A stretch of 64,000 nt of DNA from Pseudomonas wuhanensis (GTDB taxonomy: Bacteria > Pseudomonadota > Gammaproteobacteria > Pseudomonadales > Pseudomonadaceae): the NCBI RefSeq assembly GCF_030687395.1, contig NZ_CP117430.1, positions 1,674,001 through 1,738,000 on the forward strand, written 5' to 3'. Of the stretch, positions 26,612 to 34,567 are shown piece after piece (position 1 is the first letter of the stretch; every line of letters starts with the position of its first letter). The position numbers and the translations under genes were made by a program. The notes under the pieces were generated by a model, which did not search any database, was not told the origin of the DNA, and saw only the letters and a list, made by a program, of their open reading frames with translations.

Positions 26612-26645
26612 AACCCGCCATTTCTGTGAGAAGGAATGGCGGGTT
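26612..26645 (+). terminator. Terminator-like hairpin after the adhesin
   Basis: AACCCGCCATT (26612-26622) pairs with AATGGCGGGTT (26635-26645), 14 bases past the adhesin stop. Instead of a T-run it is followed at once by a GATCGTTCCCACGC repeat, whose own hairpin may help termination. Confidence 0.6.
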
Positions 26646-26756
26646 GATCGTTCCCACGCTCTGCGTGGGAATGCCTCAACGGACGCTCTGCGTTCGGCTC
26701 TGGAAGGGACGCGGAGCGTCCCGGGCTGCATTCCCACGCAGAGCGTGGGAACGATC
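26646..26756. repeat. GATCGTTCCCACGC palindromic repeat, copy 3
   Basis: Arms GATCGTTCCCACGCTCTGCG and CGCAGAGCGTGGGAACGATC with inner inverted pair. It marks the right edge of the adhesin cassette and lies 10 bases from the DUF6124 stop. Confidence 0.85.
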
Positions 26757-26766
26757 AGTGCGTCTG

Positions 26767-27126
26767 TTAGCCCTGCGGGTCGAGATTATCCAGCACCCGA
26801 TTCACCGCCAACTCCCCCAGCATGACCACCGATTGAATCCCCAGCATCATGTTGCGCTGTGGGATGTCCATCAACCCGGCGAATTCACTGAGCATCACGC
26901 TGGCTGAGGCCAGGGATTCGCAGGCGTTGACCAGCAGGGTTTCGTTATCGACCTTGGCGCCGACGTGGTAAATGGTGCTGGGTTTGCGCTTGGTGTCTTT
27001 GGGGGTGGGTGGTTTGAGGTAGTGATCGAGGGCGCGGTCGGCGGCTTCGTTGAGTTTTTTCGAATCGAGGGATTCGTAGGGGGATGTTGGATCGGTTTCA
27101 GGGGGGTTGGGTGTGGCTTTGAACAT
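26767..27126 (-). CDS. DUF6124 family protein, 119 aa
   Basis: A small protein that I recognise as the Pseudomonas DUF6124 family: a Pro-rich start (FKATPNPPETDPTSPYESLD), then KKLNEAADRALDHYL, then an alpha-helical C-terminal half (LLVNACESLASASVMLSEFA and GIQSVVMLGELAVNRVLDNL). No signal peptide; no catalytic motif. AGGAG lies 7 bases before ATG 27126. The gene has a long, hairpin-rich upstream leader and a decayed relative 500 bases further upstream. Function is unknown to me. Confidence 0.8.
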   Translation of the reverse strand: MFKATPNPPETDPTSPYESLDSKKLNEAADRALDHYLKPPTPKDTKRKPSTIYHVGAKVDNETLLVNACESLASASVMLSEFAGLMDIPQRNMMLGIQSVVMLGELAVNRVLDNLDPQG

Positions 27127-27471
27127 GGTGAAGCTCCTTGATGAGTGGAGCTACCGCCGTTCGCGGTCAAACGAACAAGGTGGCAGCTGTACGCGGGTTG
27201 ACCGACCGGACATCAAGGAATCCGGCACACCCGAAGGTGTCCCACGCACAGCCACCGCGACACGATATTTCAGACATGCCTGAAATAGGTCTTGGACGCT
27301 GGCGCGCCTTGATTTATTCGGACGGTCAAATCCGATCGCTGATTCGTCAGCGACCCGGAAACGATAGGGCCCGACACCAAGACACACAAGCCGGCGGATT
27401 CTGGCGCAGCTGTAGGCAGCGACGCAAGGTTGTGTAGCCTGAGAGAGTTTCTGGAGATGTCGATTAAACAT
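27127..27471 (-). ncRNA. Candidate structured leader of the DUF6124 gene
   Basis: The 345 bases upstream of the DUF6124 start hold several short perfect inverted repeats: GTTCG/CGAAC (27159-27176), ACACC-CGAA-GGTGT (27227-27240), ATTTCAG/CTGAAAT (about 27265-27284) and CGCTGA-TTCG-TCAGCG (27337-27352). Two of these have stable TTCG or CGAA tetraloops. An open frame runs through the same stretch on the minus strand (27151-27471) but has an odd composition and no good start, so structured RNA is a better reading. Whether it is a leader, a riboregulator or a separate RNA is not known. I recall similar sequence before other DUF6124 genes; this needs alignment. Confidence 0.45.
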
Positions 27472-27580
27472 CTTTGTTTATTGATCACTCAGGCCCTGGT
27501 TCAGGCGGAGCGAACGGTAAATAAATACGTCCCCTTTTCGCTGTGTTCGCCGCCATATCGCGGTTGAGCACAATCTCATG

Positions 27581-27610
27581 GAGCTGCCGAAGGATGCGAT
27601 CTTTTGATCT
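27581..27610. repeat. Partial copy of the GAGCTGCCG...GCGATCTTTTGA repeat
   Basis: GAGCTGCCGAAGGATGCGAT followed by CTTTTGATCT matches the repeat at 1634 with two differences in the first 20 bases. It lies beside the DUF6124 remnant. Confidence 0.6.
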
Positions 27611-27642
27611 ACAAACCCTGTGTCCACGGCACATCTGAAGCT

Positions 27643-27777
27643 TTGCGGAACGAGGTTATCCAGCATCCTGTTCACCGCCAGTTCACCCAACATGACGGAC
27701 TGTTGAATACCGAGCAGGGTATGGTACTGCGGGCAGTTCAGCAGCCCCGCGAAATCGCTCAACATGACCTCGCTGAC
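27643..27777 (-). pseudogene. Remnant of a second DUF6124 gene
   Basis: Translated on the minus strand, 45 residues (VMLSDFAGLLNCPQYHTLLG, then IQQSVMLGELAVNRMLDNL) align without gaps to the C-terminal part of the intact DUF6124 protein, with about 30 of 45 identical by my count. The N-terminal Pro-rich half is missing. The frame stays open on both sides (27478-27957) but the flanking translation does not resemble the family, and a 14-bp hairpin lies inside the upstream part. I read it as a truncated paralogue. Confidence 0.75.
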
Positions 27778-27823
27778 GCCTCGCTTCAAGGAACCCGGCG
27801 CACCGAAGTGCCCCACGTATAGC

Positions 27824-27865
27824 CGCCATAGACCAATTGACGAAACTGTCGATTGGTCTATGGCG
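27824..27865. repeat. Perfect 14-bp stem hairpin
   Basis: CGCCATAGACCAAT (27824-27837) pairs perfectly with ATTGGTCTATGGCG (27852-27865) around a 14-base loop that has a further GAC/GTC pair. It lies between the Ig-like gene stop and the DUF6124 remnant. There is no T-run on either strand, so it could be a factor-assisted terminator, a recombination site or a mobile-element scar. Confidence 0.7.
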
Positions 27866-27895
27866 ACACTGACGAGCCTTGATTTTACTCTCGTT

Positions 27896-30307
27896 TCAGT
27901 TTCTCGGTACGAGCGCAATAATCCCTCGGCGTGTTGTATCTGTGTCACTAGGGCCATATGTCGAAAGCCGATACATGTTTTCGACCGCCGACCTTACATA
28001 ACCTAACGCTCCATTTGAGTTGTATATGTAATAATTTGAGGCGTCAAAGTTTAATAGGGTATGAGTGGGATTTACTAATGAGTTATTAAGCAGTGTTGAG
28101 ATAATTTGAGCAATAGGTGCGCCTCCTATTGATCTAATGTATGCAAGAGCTTCTGGACCCGTTCTCGTTTGGTTATGCTCGACTTTAAGGTCATATGTCT
28201 CAACCACCTGGACAATGTAACTGGAGGTTTGTTTGGTCTCATCAGTGACAGTGATGGTCGCGGATCCATTCCTCAAACCGGTGACTGTTCCGGTCGACGA
28301 ATTGACCTGCGCTACTAGGGGGGCGGATGAACTATAGCTGTAAGGAGGATTGCCCTGGCTGGGGGTTCGTGTCCGGCTGTAATTTGGGCGAGGGTGCATA
28401 GTGAAGGTCGGATGAAAAAGTTTGTAACCGGACATACGTATCCCACTTGTCTCCATGACTAGCTTGATCTTGAAGGCTGTAATATAGCTCCGCACCGGAA
28501 AACTCACCGCTGTCGACTCATTAGACATACGATCAAAATTCACTTTGAAAGTGATCTTCACACTGCTGTAATTCTTAAGTTTGCCAAACCATTCTAAGGG
28601 AATAGGGGAACTTAGCCCTGACGCGGAAGAATACTCAGTTCCGCTAAAAACCACTACTTCAGTCGCATTGCCGTTCTTGTCGATCCCGTCATACCGCAAC
28701 CAGATAAATTGCCCGACCTCCTGTCCTAGCCATTGCGCGATAGTCAGCGCATCTGTCGCAACCAGCTCCGAAACATCCAGTTCCTGCCCGGTTCGCCCGG
28801 CGATCACCGGTGTAGGCAAGCGCGCATCCCCATCCGCAATCTTCAACACACTCAGCTTCAGTACCGGCGACTTGCCAATCTGTGCGTCGTTTCGGTTCAA
28901 ATTCCACCGCAGCTCAATATCCTTCCCTTGGCGCTCAGCTAGAAACGCCGGGGTCAGAATAGTATTGGTGCGTTTGTTACTGTTGAACGCCACCAGTGGA
29001 AATTGCGGCGAACCTGCAGGCGGATTAAGCTCCACCAACCGAGCCCTGTCCCCTTCCAGCGCCCCTAAGTGTTCAATGCGCACCGTCACCCCCTTCGGAT
29101 AGGCCAACGGATCAATCGGGCTCACCGCAGGCGCCACCGGAAACGGCGGTAGCAAATCAACACTTGCTCTGCCGATGACCTCGACAGTGGTAATTTTGGA
29201 CGTGGCGAAAACAGCCCCGTTTCTGACCTGCTCATATTTCACCCGCACAACGCTCTCCGCAATCACCTTGGCATTGGGCACCATCAGCTTGTAGGTGAAT
29301 GGAGTCCGCGCAACATCCATTTCAACTGTGTGCTCCACGACAGCTCCGCTGAGCAGGGTGGCGCTGTAACTCACGCGGATTTTGTCATTGGACTGCCACT
29401 GTGGGGCAAAAACATGCACCAGTACCGTCAGGTCTTTCGTACCGAGTTTGCCAAGATCGATAGTGTTTGGGTCATCGCTTGGATCGTCCGGGTCTTCGGC
29501 CACATCTGGCTTGACCAGGCGCCTTTCCGCAAGATGCACGTCCACCAGCTCCGCACCTGACCACGGCGAGTCGGTGTCCGGGCCGTTACCCAATTGGTCA
29601 GTAACGGTGAAGGAAATTGGGAATTTCGGATTATCCTTGGCTGCCACGAACACGGCTTCCTCGACCATCACGCAAATGGTCGTGGGTTCCGGCGAGGGAA
29701 TGGCAGGCGCTTCAGCGACAGTGACCGTCCGGTAAACATCCTGGCCGTTTAAGTTCAGCCTGAGGTAGTCATACGGGCGGCAAAAGGGGTATGAACAACA
29801 AACCAGCACACCTTGTTTCGCGCGGTCGGCATCGATGCCATCGTCGGTCACATCCTGCGGCAGGATGACTTTCAGTTCGGAGTGAGCCTTGTCGCCAGGG
29901 GTGCGGTCTTCCATACCGGGGCGAATGGCGTTGTACAGTAATGTCAGAACCGGTGTTGAGGTGCCGATATTCTGACTGCCGCGGGTGATGGTATAGACGA
30001 GTTCATTGAGCCGGTCAGACAGTAACAACCCTTTCGGGAGGTATAACGTGTTGACGGCGTTCTCTTCGCCTCGCTCAATGGGTTTGCTGGCCTTGGTCTC
30101 CCCGTTCAACACCAGTGCAATGACATCACCCGGGCGCACCGTGCCGGCGAGCGCCGGGGGGATATCCACTTTCAAGCCCTCGGGCTTGAGGTCATACGCA
30201 CGTTGCGGCACCCCATAATGGGCACCGACCACGGGCGTGGTTGCTTCGGGAATACTGGGTGGAAACAGTGCGAGTACGGTGATGTCGGGTGATTCGGGCG
30301 TGGTCAT
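27896..30307 (-). CDS. Ig-like domain protein with AT-rich C-terminal end, 803 aa
   Basis: A large protein of unknown role. Most of it is beta-rich sequence with repeated units; near the C-terminus a bacterial Ig-like (Big_2) domain is clear (SSTGTVTGLRNGSATITVTD). The last 100 or so residues show no family I know. ATG 30307 is chosen because GGAG lies 8 bases upstream; the frame is open a little further. No signal peptide or membrane anchor is visible, so export, if any, is by an unidentified route. The 3' 550 bases are markedly AT-rich compared with the rest of the gene, a sign that the C-terminal end was acquired separately. Confidence 0.75.
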   Translation of the reverse strand: MTTPESPDITVLALFPPSIPEATTPVVGAHYGVPQRAYDLKPEGLKVDIPPALAGTVRPGDVIALVLNGETKASKPIERGEENAVNTLYLPKGLLLSDRLNELVYTITRGSQNIGTSTPVLTLLYNAIRPGMEDRTPGDKAHSELKVILPQDVTDDGIDADRAKQGVLVCCSYPFCRPYDYLRLNLNGQDVYRTVTVAEAPAIPSPEPTTICVMVEEAVFVAAKDNPKFPISFTVTDQLGNGPDTDSPWSGAELVDVHLAERRLVKPDVAEDPDDPSDDPNTIDLGKLGTKDLTVLVHVFAPQWQSNDKIRVSYSATLLSGAVVEHTVEMDVARTPFTYKLMVPNAKVIAESVVRVKYEQVRNGAVFATSKITTVEVIGRASVDLLPPFPVAPAVSPIDPLAYPKGVTVRIEHLGALEGDRARLVELNPPAGSPQFPLVAFNSNKRTNTILTPAFLAERQGKDIELRWNLNRNDAQIGKSPVLKLSVLKIADGDARLPTPVIAGRTGQELDVSELVATDALTIAQWLGQEVGQFIWLRYDGIDKNGNATEVVVFSGTEYSSASGLSSPIPLEWFGKLKNYSSVKITFKVNFDRMSNESTAVSFPVRSYITAFKIKLVMETSGIRMSGYKLFHPTFTMHPRPNYSRTRTPSQGNPPYSYSSSAPLVAQVNSSTGTVTGLRNGSATITVTDETKQTSSYIVQVVETYDLKVEHNQTRTGPEALAYIRSIGGAPIAQIISTLLNNSLVNPTHTLLNFDASNYYIYNSNGALGYVRSAVENMYRLSTYGPSDTDTTRRGIIALVPRN

Positions 30308-30472
30308 GTCTGAGGCTCCTGCGTAATGATGACGGGCAGGAGTTATCAGAACGCTTTGCGGAGAAATGCGCACCTGTCAGATCTGACAGGTGGATGCGTG
30401 TTTCCGACCGGCGGTGCAACGCTATGAACTCTCGTTTCTGCTGGATACCTCTCAGCCGAGGCCGAAACGACA

Positions 30473-30530
30473 AAACCCCTCCCAAAGCCCACTGAGCCTG
30501 TGGAGAGCAGCGGGCTTTTTGCTGGGGTTT
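30473..30530. terminator. Nested terminator hairpin after the EF-hand gene
   Basis: AAACCCC (30473-30479) pairs with GGGGTTT (30524-30530) and, inside it, AAAGCCC (30484-30490) with GGGCTTT (30512-30518). It lies 17 bases past the EF-hand gene stop on the minus strand, in front of the Ig-like gene. Confidence 0.6.
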
Positions 30531-30546
30531 GAGGTTCTATCGCGGC

Positions 30547-31395
30547 TCAGGTCGCCTCGTTCAGGTATTTGCCCACGGTCGCCACGTTATCGAGCGAGTA
30601 CTGCTTGCTCAGGTTGGCGATCATTTTGTTCAGGGCTTCGGTCACGTTGAACTGATTGGTGGAGCTATCAGTGTTCTGCTCGCGACCGGCTTGCAGGGCG
30701 GTTTTCAGTTCATCGCTGCTGACGCCCCCGCTGCTATCGCTGTCCAGAACCTTGAGCAAGGCGGCGCTGGTGTCGGTGCTGGTCGACGAGGTGCTGTCGC
30801 TGGCCAGGGCGCTGCTCAGTTCGGTGGCGGTGACACTGCCGTCGCTGTCGGTATCGAGCTGGCTGAACAGCTCTTCGCTGGACACTTGCTGAGGCGGTGG
30901 TGGCGGTGGGGTCAGGCTGGCGACGAGTTCGTCCTGGCTGACGGTGCCGTCTTCGTTCTTGTCCAGGGCCGAGAAGATTTCTGTGCTGTCGGCGGTGCTG
31001 CCGGCGCGGGTCAGGCCGTTGCTCAATTCATCGCTGCTGATGGCGCCGTCGCCGTCCGTGTCCAGGGCGCTGATCAGCGCATCGGCCAGTTCGGTGCTCG
31101 GCGCCTGATCACGCGGTGGCGGCGGAGGAGGGGCCATTGCGGCCATTTCCTCGCTGCTCAGGCTACCGCTTTCGTCACTGTCCAGGTCGCTGAAGTTTTT
31201 GCTCAGGCTGACCAGCAGACCGTCGTCGGTTTTCTGCGACAGGGCGCTCGTGAGCTCGTCCTGATCCACCGCGCCGTCGCTGTTGCTATCGAGTTTGGTG
31301 AGCAATTCTTTCTGGAATTGCTGGCTGCGGGCACTGTTGGTGGAGGTGCTGCTGGTGCTGGTATAGCTCGTGTAGTTGCTGACACTACCGATCAT
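30547..31395 (-). CDS. Six EF-hand calcium-binding protein (XopAW-like)
   Basis: A 282-residue protein with six DxDxDG-type loops: DSNSDGAVDQDE, DSDESGSLSSEE, DTDGDGAISSDE, DKNEDGTVSQDE, DTDSDGSVTATE and DSDSSGGVSSDE. Two hexaproline tracts separate the pairs. The start is Ser/Thr-rich, like type III effectors or other secreted proteins, but there is no Sec signal. It resembles what databases call the XopAW family of calcium-binding effectors; secretion here is unproven. ATG 31395 has AGGAG 8 bases upstream; the GTG at 31404 is too close to it. It lies downstream of a two-component system on the same strand. Confidence 0.8.
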   Translation of the reverse strand: MIGSVSNYTSYTSTSSTSTNSARSQQFQKELLTKLDSNSDGAVDQDELTSALSQKTDDGLLVSLSKNFSDLDSDESGSLSSEEMAAMAPPPPPPRDQAPSTELADALISALDTDGDGAISSDELSNGLTRAGSTADSTEIFSALDKNEDGTVSQDELVASLTPPPPPPQQVSSEELFSQLDTDSDGSVTATELSSALASDSTSSTSTDTSAALLKVLDSDSSGGVSSDELKTALQAGREQNTDSSTNQFNVTEALNKMIANLSKQYSLDNVATVGKYLNEAT

Positions 31396-31527
31396 GGTGC
31401 TCACTCCTTGGAATGGGAAACCGGTGAGTGCACCGGCCTATGCAGCCTCAAGGGGTGAGTTGTCGTGGGTATGTGGGGTTTGTACCGTCCGGTACACAAA
31501 CACAAATATCAGGCCAGCATCAAATCC

Positions 31528-31617
31528 TGTGGGAGCGGGCTTGCCCGCGATGAGGCCGGAAAATTCAACATCGATGTTGACTGTCAGACCGCTATCGCGG
31601 GCAAGCCCGCTCCCACA
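31528..31617. repeat. REPIN-like inverted pair (TGTGGGAGC type)
   Basis: TGTGGGAGCGGGCTTGCCCG at the left and CGGGCAAGCCCGCTCCCACA at the right are perfect complements; about 50 bases lie between. It separates the EF-hand gene from the histidine kinase gene. Confidence 0.85.
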
Positions 31618-31633
31618 GGGGAGTCGTTGTGGT

Positions 31634-32686
31634 TTAGACACGAGGTAGGCGGATGACCGCCGTCAGGCCGCCACCGGACGTCTCTTCCAGGCTCAACTGC
31701 CCACCCAAACGCTCCGCTGCTTCCCGGGCGATGGTCATGCCCAGACCGACGCCGCCGGAGTTGCGATTACGTGAACCTTCCAGGCGAAAGAACGGTTCAA
31801 ACACCGCTTCACGTTTATCCGCCGCGATACCCGGGCCATGGTCGATGACCCGGATCACCAGTGCCTCGCGGCTGTCTTCAAGCGTGATCAGCGCGTCCCC
31901 GGCATAACGCAAGGCGTTATCCAGCAAGTTGTTGATACATGAACGCAAGGCCATCGGCTGAACCTGCAACGGCGCGCAATGGCCGCTGGCCTGAACGTTG
32001 GAACCCTGGTCCTGGGCGTTTTCGCTCAGGGATTCCACCAGCGCCTGCACGTCCATCCATTGTGGCGCCTCGCTAGTGCGCTGTTCATGCAGGTAGGTGA
32101 GGGTGGAATCGAGCATGCTGATCATGTCGTCCAGGTCCTGACGCATCTGGCCTTGCAGCTTCTCGTCGTCGATCTGTTCCAGTCGCAGCTTGAGTCGCGA
32201 CAGCGGCGTGCGCAAATCATGGGACACCGCGCCGAGCATGCGCGAACGCTGCTGCACTTGTTCCAGAATGCGTTTTTGCATCAGGTTGAACGTGTGCGCC
32301 GCTTGCCGCGCTTCCCGTGGCCCCGACTCATCCAGCGGTGGACTGTCGAGATTTTCACTCAGGCGCTCGGCGGCGTCGCTCAGGCGTTGAATCGGGCGGG
32401 TCAGCAGCTTGGCGCCGTACCAGGCGGCGATGATCAGCGAGACAAACTGAAAGGTCAGCGGCACCAGCGGCCCGCCGAACCATGGCCGTGGCGGCCGGTT
32501 ACCGAAGCGCGAGTCCGGCGGTGGGCGTTGTCCGTCGAAGCGTTCGGAAAATTCCGACGGCGGAGGAGGGGGAGGCGGTGGACCGTAATGCCTGAACCAG
32601 AAGAACGCCAACAGGTGCGCCAGTACGATCGCCAGCAGCAGCACGCCAAACAGGCGGCCGAACAGCGTATCGAAGCGCGCACGCAT
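31634..32686 (-). CDS. Sensor histidine kinase with polyproline periplasmic loop
   Basis: A 350-residue inner-membrane kinase. The first transmembrane helix covers about 11-31, then a short periplasmic loop rich in Pro and Arg with eight prolines in a row (36-43), a second helix near 76-95, HAMP, the phospho-acceptor H156 (AVSHDLRTPLSRLK), N box (INNLLDNALRYA) and G boxes (DHGPGIA, GGVGLGMTI). The loop of about 45 residues is too small for a classic sensor domain. Its ATG overlaps the regulator stop by one base (TGATG), so translation is coupled. Ligand unknown. Confidence 0.88.
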   Translation of the reverse strand: MRARFDTLFGRLFGVLLLAIVLAHLLAFFWFRHYGPPPPPPPPSEFSERFDGQRPPPDSRFGNRPPRPWFGGPLVPLTFQFVSLIIAAWYGAKLLTRPIQRLSDAAERLSENLDSPPLDESGPREARQAAHTFNLMQKRILEQVQQRSRMLGAVSHDLRTPLSRLKLRLEQIDDEKLQGQMRQDLDDMISMLDSTLTYLHEQRTSEAPQWMDVQALVESLSENAQDQGSNVQASGHCAPLQVQPMALRSCINNLLDNALRYAGDALITLEDSREALVIRVIDHGPGIAADKREAVFEPFFRLEGSRNRNSGGVGLGMTIAREAAERLGGQLSLEETSGGGLTAVIRLPRV

Positions 32687-33456
32687 CAGCCGATGTCTCG
32701 TGCGTCGAACAGATAACCCTCGCCGCGAACGGTCTTGATCAGTTGTGGGGCTTTTGGGTCATCACCCAGTTTCTGGCGCAGGCGCGAGACGAGCAAATCA
32801 ATGCTGCGATCGAACGCTTCAATTGAGCGACCGCGGGCGGCGTCCAGCAGTTGTTCGCGGCTAAGTACCCGGCGCGGACGTTCGATGAACACCCAGAGCA
32901 AACGGAATTCGGCGTTGGACAACGGCACCACCAGGCCATCGGCGGCGATCAACTGGCGCAGCACGCTGTTGAGGCGCCAGGTGTCGAAGCGAATATTCGC
33001 ACGCTGTTCGGTGCGGTCGTCGCGCACCCGACGCAGAATGGTCTGAATCCGTGCGACCAGTTCCCGCGGCTCGAATGGCTTGGCCATGTAGTCGTCGGCG
33101 CCCAGTTCCAGGCCGATGATCCGGTCGGTGGGTTCGCAGCGGGCGGTGAGCATCAGGATCGGGATGTCCGATTCGGCGCGCAACCAGCGGCACAACGACA
33201 AGCCGTCTTCGCCGGGCAGCATCAGGTCGAGCACCACCACGTCGAAGTGCTCGGCTTGCAGGGCCTGACGCATGGCGGCGCCATCGGTGACACCGCTGGC
33301 GTGGATACTGAACCGGGCCAGGTAGTCGATCATCAGTTCGCGGATCGGGACGTCATCGTCGACGATCAGGGCGCGAATGCTCCAGCGTTTATCGTCGGCC
33401 GGCGCTTTTTGATCGTCGTTCAGAGGTGCTGGGGAGTTGTGCATGCGTGCGTTCAT
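32686..33456 (-). CDS. OmpR-family response regulator
   Basis: A 256-residue regulator with a receiver domain (acidic pair DDD at 33-35, phospho-acceptor D77 in VVLDLMLPGEDG, conserved Lys in YMAKPF) and an OmpR winged helix ending in LIKTVRGEGYLFD. About 25 residues precede the receiver and are unusual. No clear ribosome binding site was seen for ATG 33456; ATG 33444 is possible. It is co-transcribed with the kinase gene. Confidence 0.88.
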   Translation of the reverse strand: MNARMHNSPAPLNDDQKAPADDKRWSIRALIVDDDVPIRELMIDYLARFSIHASGVTDGAAMRQALQAEHFDVVVLDLMLPGEDGLSLCRWLRAESDIPILMLTARCEPTDRIIGLELGADDYMAKPFEPRELVARIQTILRRVRDDRTEQRANIRFDTWRLNSVLRQLIAADGLVVPLSNAEFRLLWVFIERPRRVLSREQLLDAARGRSIEAFDRSIDLLVSRLRQKLGDDPKAPQLIKTVRGEGYLFDARDIG

Positions 33457-33589
33457 CTGCCAGATAGGCTGCCAACCACAAAGATAGGCTGCGAGGTTGT
33501 GGCTTCAGCATAGGCGTCCGGCCGTGAGGCGGGAAGTGCTGTAGGACCTGTTGCGGCTGCCGAGGGTAGCGTTGAAGGGTGTTGTGGGC

Positions 33590-33616
33590 GTGTCGTGTGT
33601 GTATCGAACTCGACAC
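33590..33616. promoter_or_regulatory. Inverted repeat GTGTCG-N15-CGACAC
   Basis: A perfect 6-base inverted repeat lies between the response regulator and pyrF, which are divergent. It is a candidate operator, for instance for autoregulation, but could be chance. The rest of the 280-base gap (33457-33736) shows a TACAAT at 33697-33702 as a possible pyrF -10 box. Confidence 0.3.
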
Positions 33617-33736
33617 AATGGCCGCAGGAGCTAGTCTTGTCTAAGCCGCGATGACGAATTACCGATCATCGGGTCCCGCAGCGGCGCTGGTTCCGCTACA
33701 ATGCGCGCCGATTTCGACTTGCCTGAGAGCCCACTC

Positions 33737-34435
33737 ATGTCCGCCTGCCAGACGCCTATCATCGTCGCCCTGGATTTCCCTACCCGTGACGCCGCACTGA
33801 AGCTGGCCGATCAACTGGACCCGAAGCTGTGTCGGGTCAAAGTCGGTAAAGAACTGTTCACCAGTTGCGCCTCGGAAATCGTCGGCACCCTGCGCGACAA
33901 AGGCTTCGAAGTGTTCCTGGACCTCAAGTTCCACGACATTCCGAACACCACCGCCATGGCCGTCAAGGCCGCCGCGGAAATGGGCGTGTGGATGGTCAAC
34001 GTGCACTGCTCCGGTGGTCTGCGCATGATGGCCGCTTGCCGTGAAGTGCTCGATCAGCGCAGCGGCCCGAAACCGCTGTTGATCGGCGTGACCGTGCTGA
34101 CCAGCATGGAGCGTGAGGATCTGGCGGGTATCGGTCTGGACATCGAACCGCAGGAGCAGGTGCTGCGCCTGGCCGCGCTGGCGGAAAAAGCCGGGATGGA
34201 CGGTCTGGTCTGCTCGGCCCTGGAAGCCCAGGCCTTGAAGGCTGCTCACCCGTCGTTGCAACTGGTGACCCCGGGGATTCGTCCGGCGGGCAGCGCCCAG
34301 GACGATCAACGCCGCATCCTGACCCCGCGTCAGGCGCTGGACGCCGGTTCCGACTACCTGGTTATCGGCCGTCCGATCAGCCAGGCGGCGGATCCGGCGA
34401 AGGCGTTGGCGGCGGTTGTTGCCGAACTCGCTTAA
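33737..34435 (+). CDS. pyrF: Orotidine 5'-phosphate decarboxylase
   Basis: A 232-residue TIM-barrel enzyme that converts OMP to UMP, the last step of de novo pyrimidine synthesis. The catalytic D-K-D array is visible as DLKFHD (D62, K64, D67), with IIVALDFP at the start and TPGIRPAG near the phosphate site. ATG 33737 is preferred to ATG 33701 because GAGAG lies upstream at proper spacing and the longer version adds an unconserved-looking tail. Confidence 0.95.
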   Translation: MSACQTPIIVALDFPTRDAALKLADQLDPKLCRVKVGKELFTSCASEIVGTLRDKGFEVFLDLKFHDIPNTTAMAVKAAAEMGVWMVNVHCSGGLRMMAACREVLDQRSGPKPLLIGVTVLTSMEREDLAGIGLDIEPQEQVLRLAALAEKAGMDGLVCSALEAQALKAAHPSLQLVTPGIRPAGSAQDDQRRILTPRQALDAGSDYLVIGRPISQAADPAKALAAVVAELA

Positions 34436-34448
34436 ACGCCACTAAACC

Positions 34449-34538
34449 TGTGGGAGCGGGCTTGCCCGCGATAGCGGTGTATCAGACAAGATTGATGTTG
34501 ACTGACACGCCCTCATCGCGGGCAAGCCTGCTCCCACA
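34449..34538. repeat. REPIN-like inverted pair (TGTGGGAGC type)
   Basis: TGTGGGAGCGGGCTTGCCCG at the left and CGGGCAAGCCTGCTCCCACA at the right (one mismatch) lie between the convergent pyrF and oxidoreductase genes. The inner ATTGATGTTGACTGAC is shared with the copy at 31528. Confidence 0.85.
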
Positions 34539-34567
34539 GGGTTTTGTGATTCTTTCAAAATACCGGG

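Noticed and set aside
27151..27471. Open frame of 106 codons on the minus strand upstream of DUF6124
   Set aside because: Odd composition, no ribosome binding site and many inverted repeats in the DNA; structured RNA explains it better.
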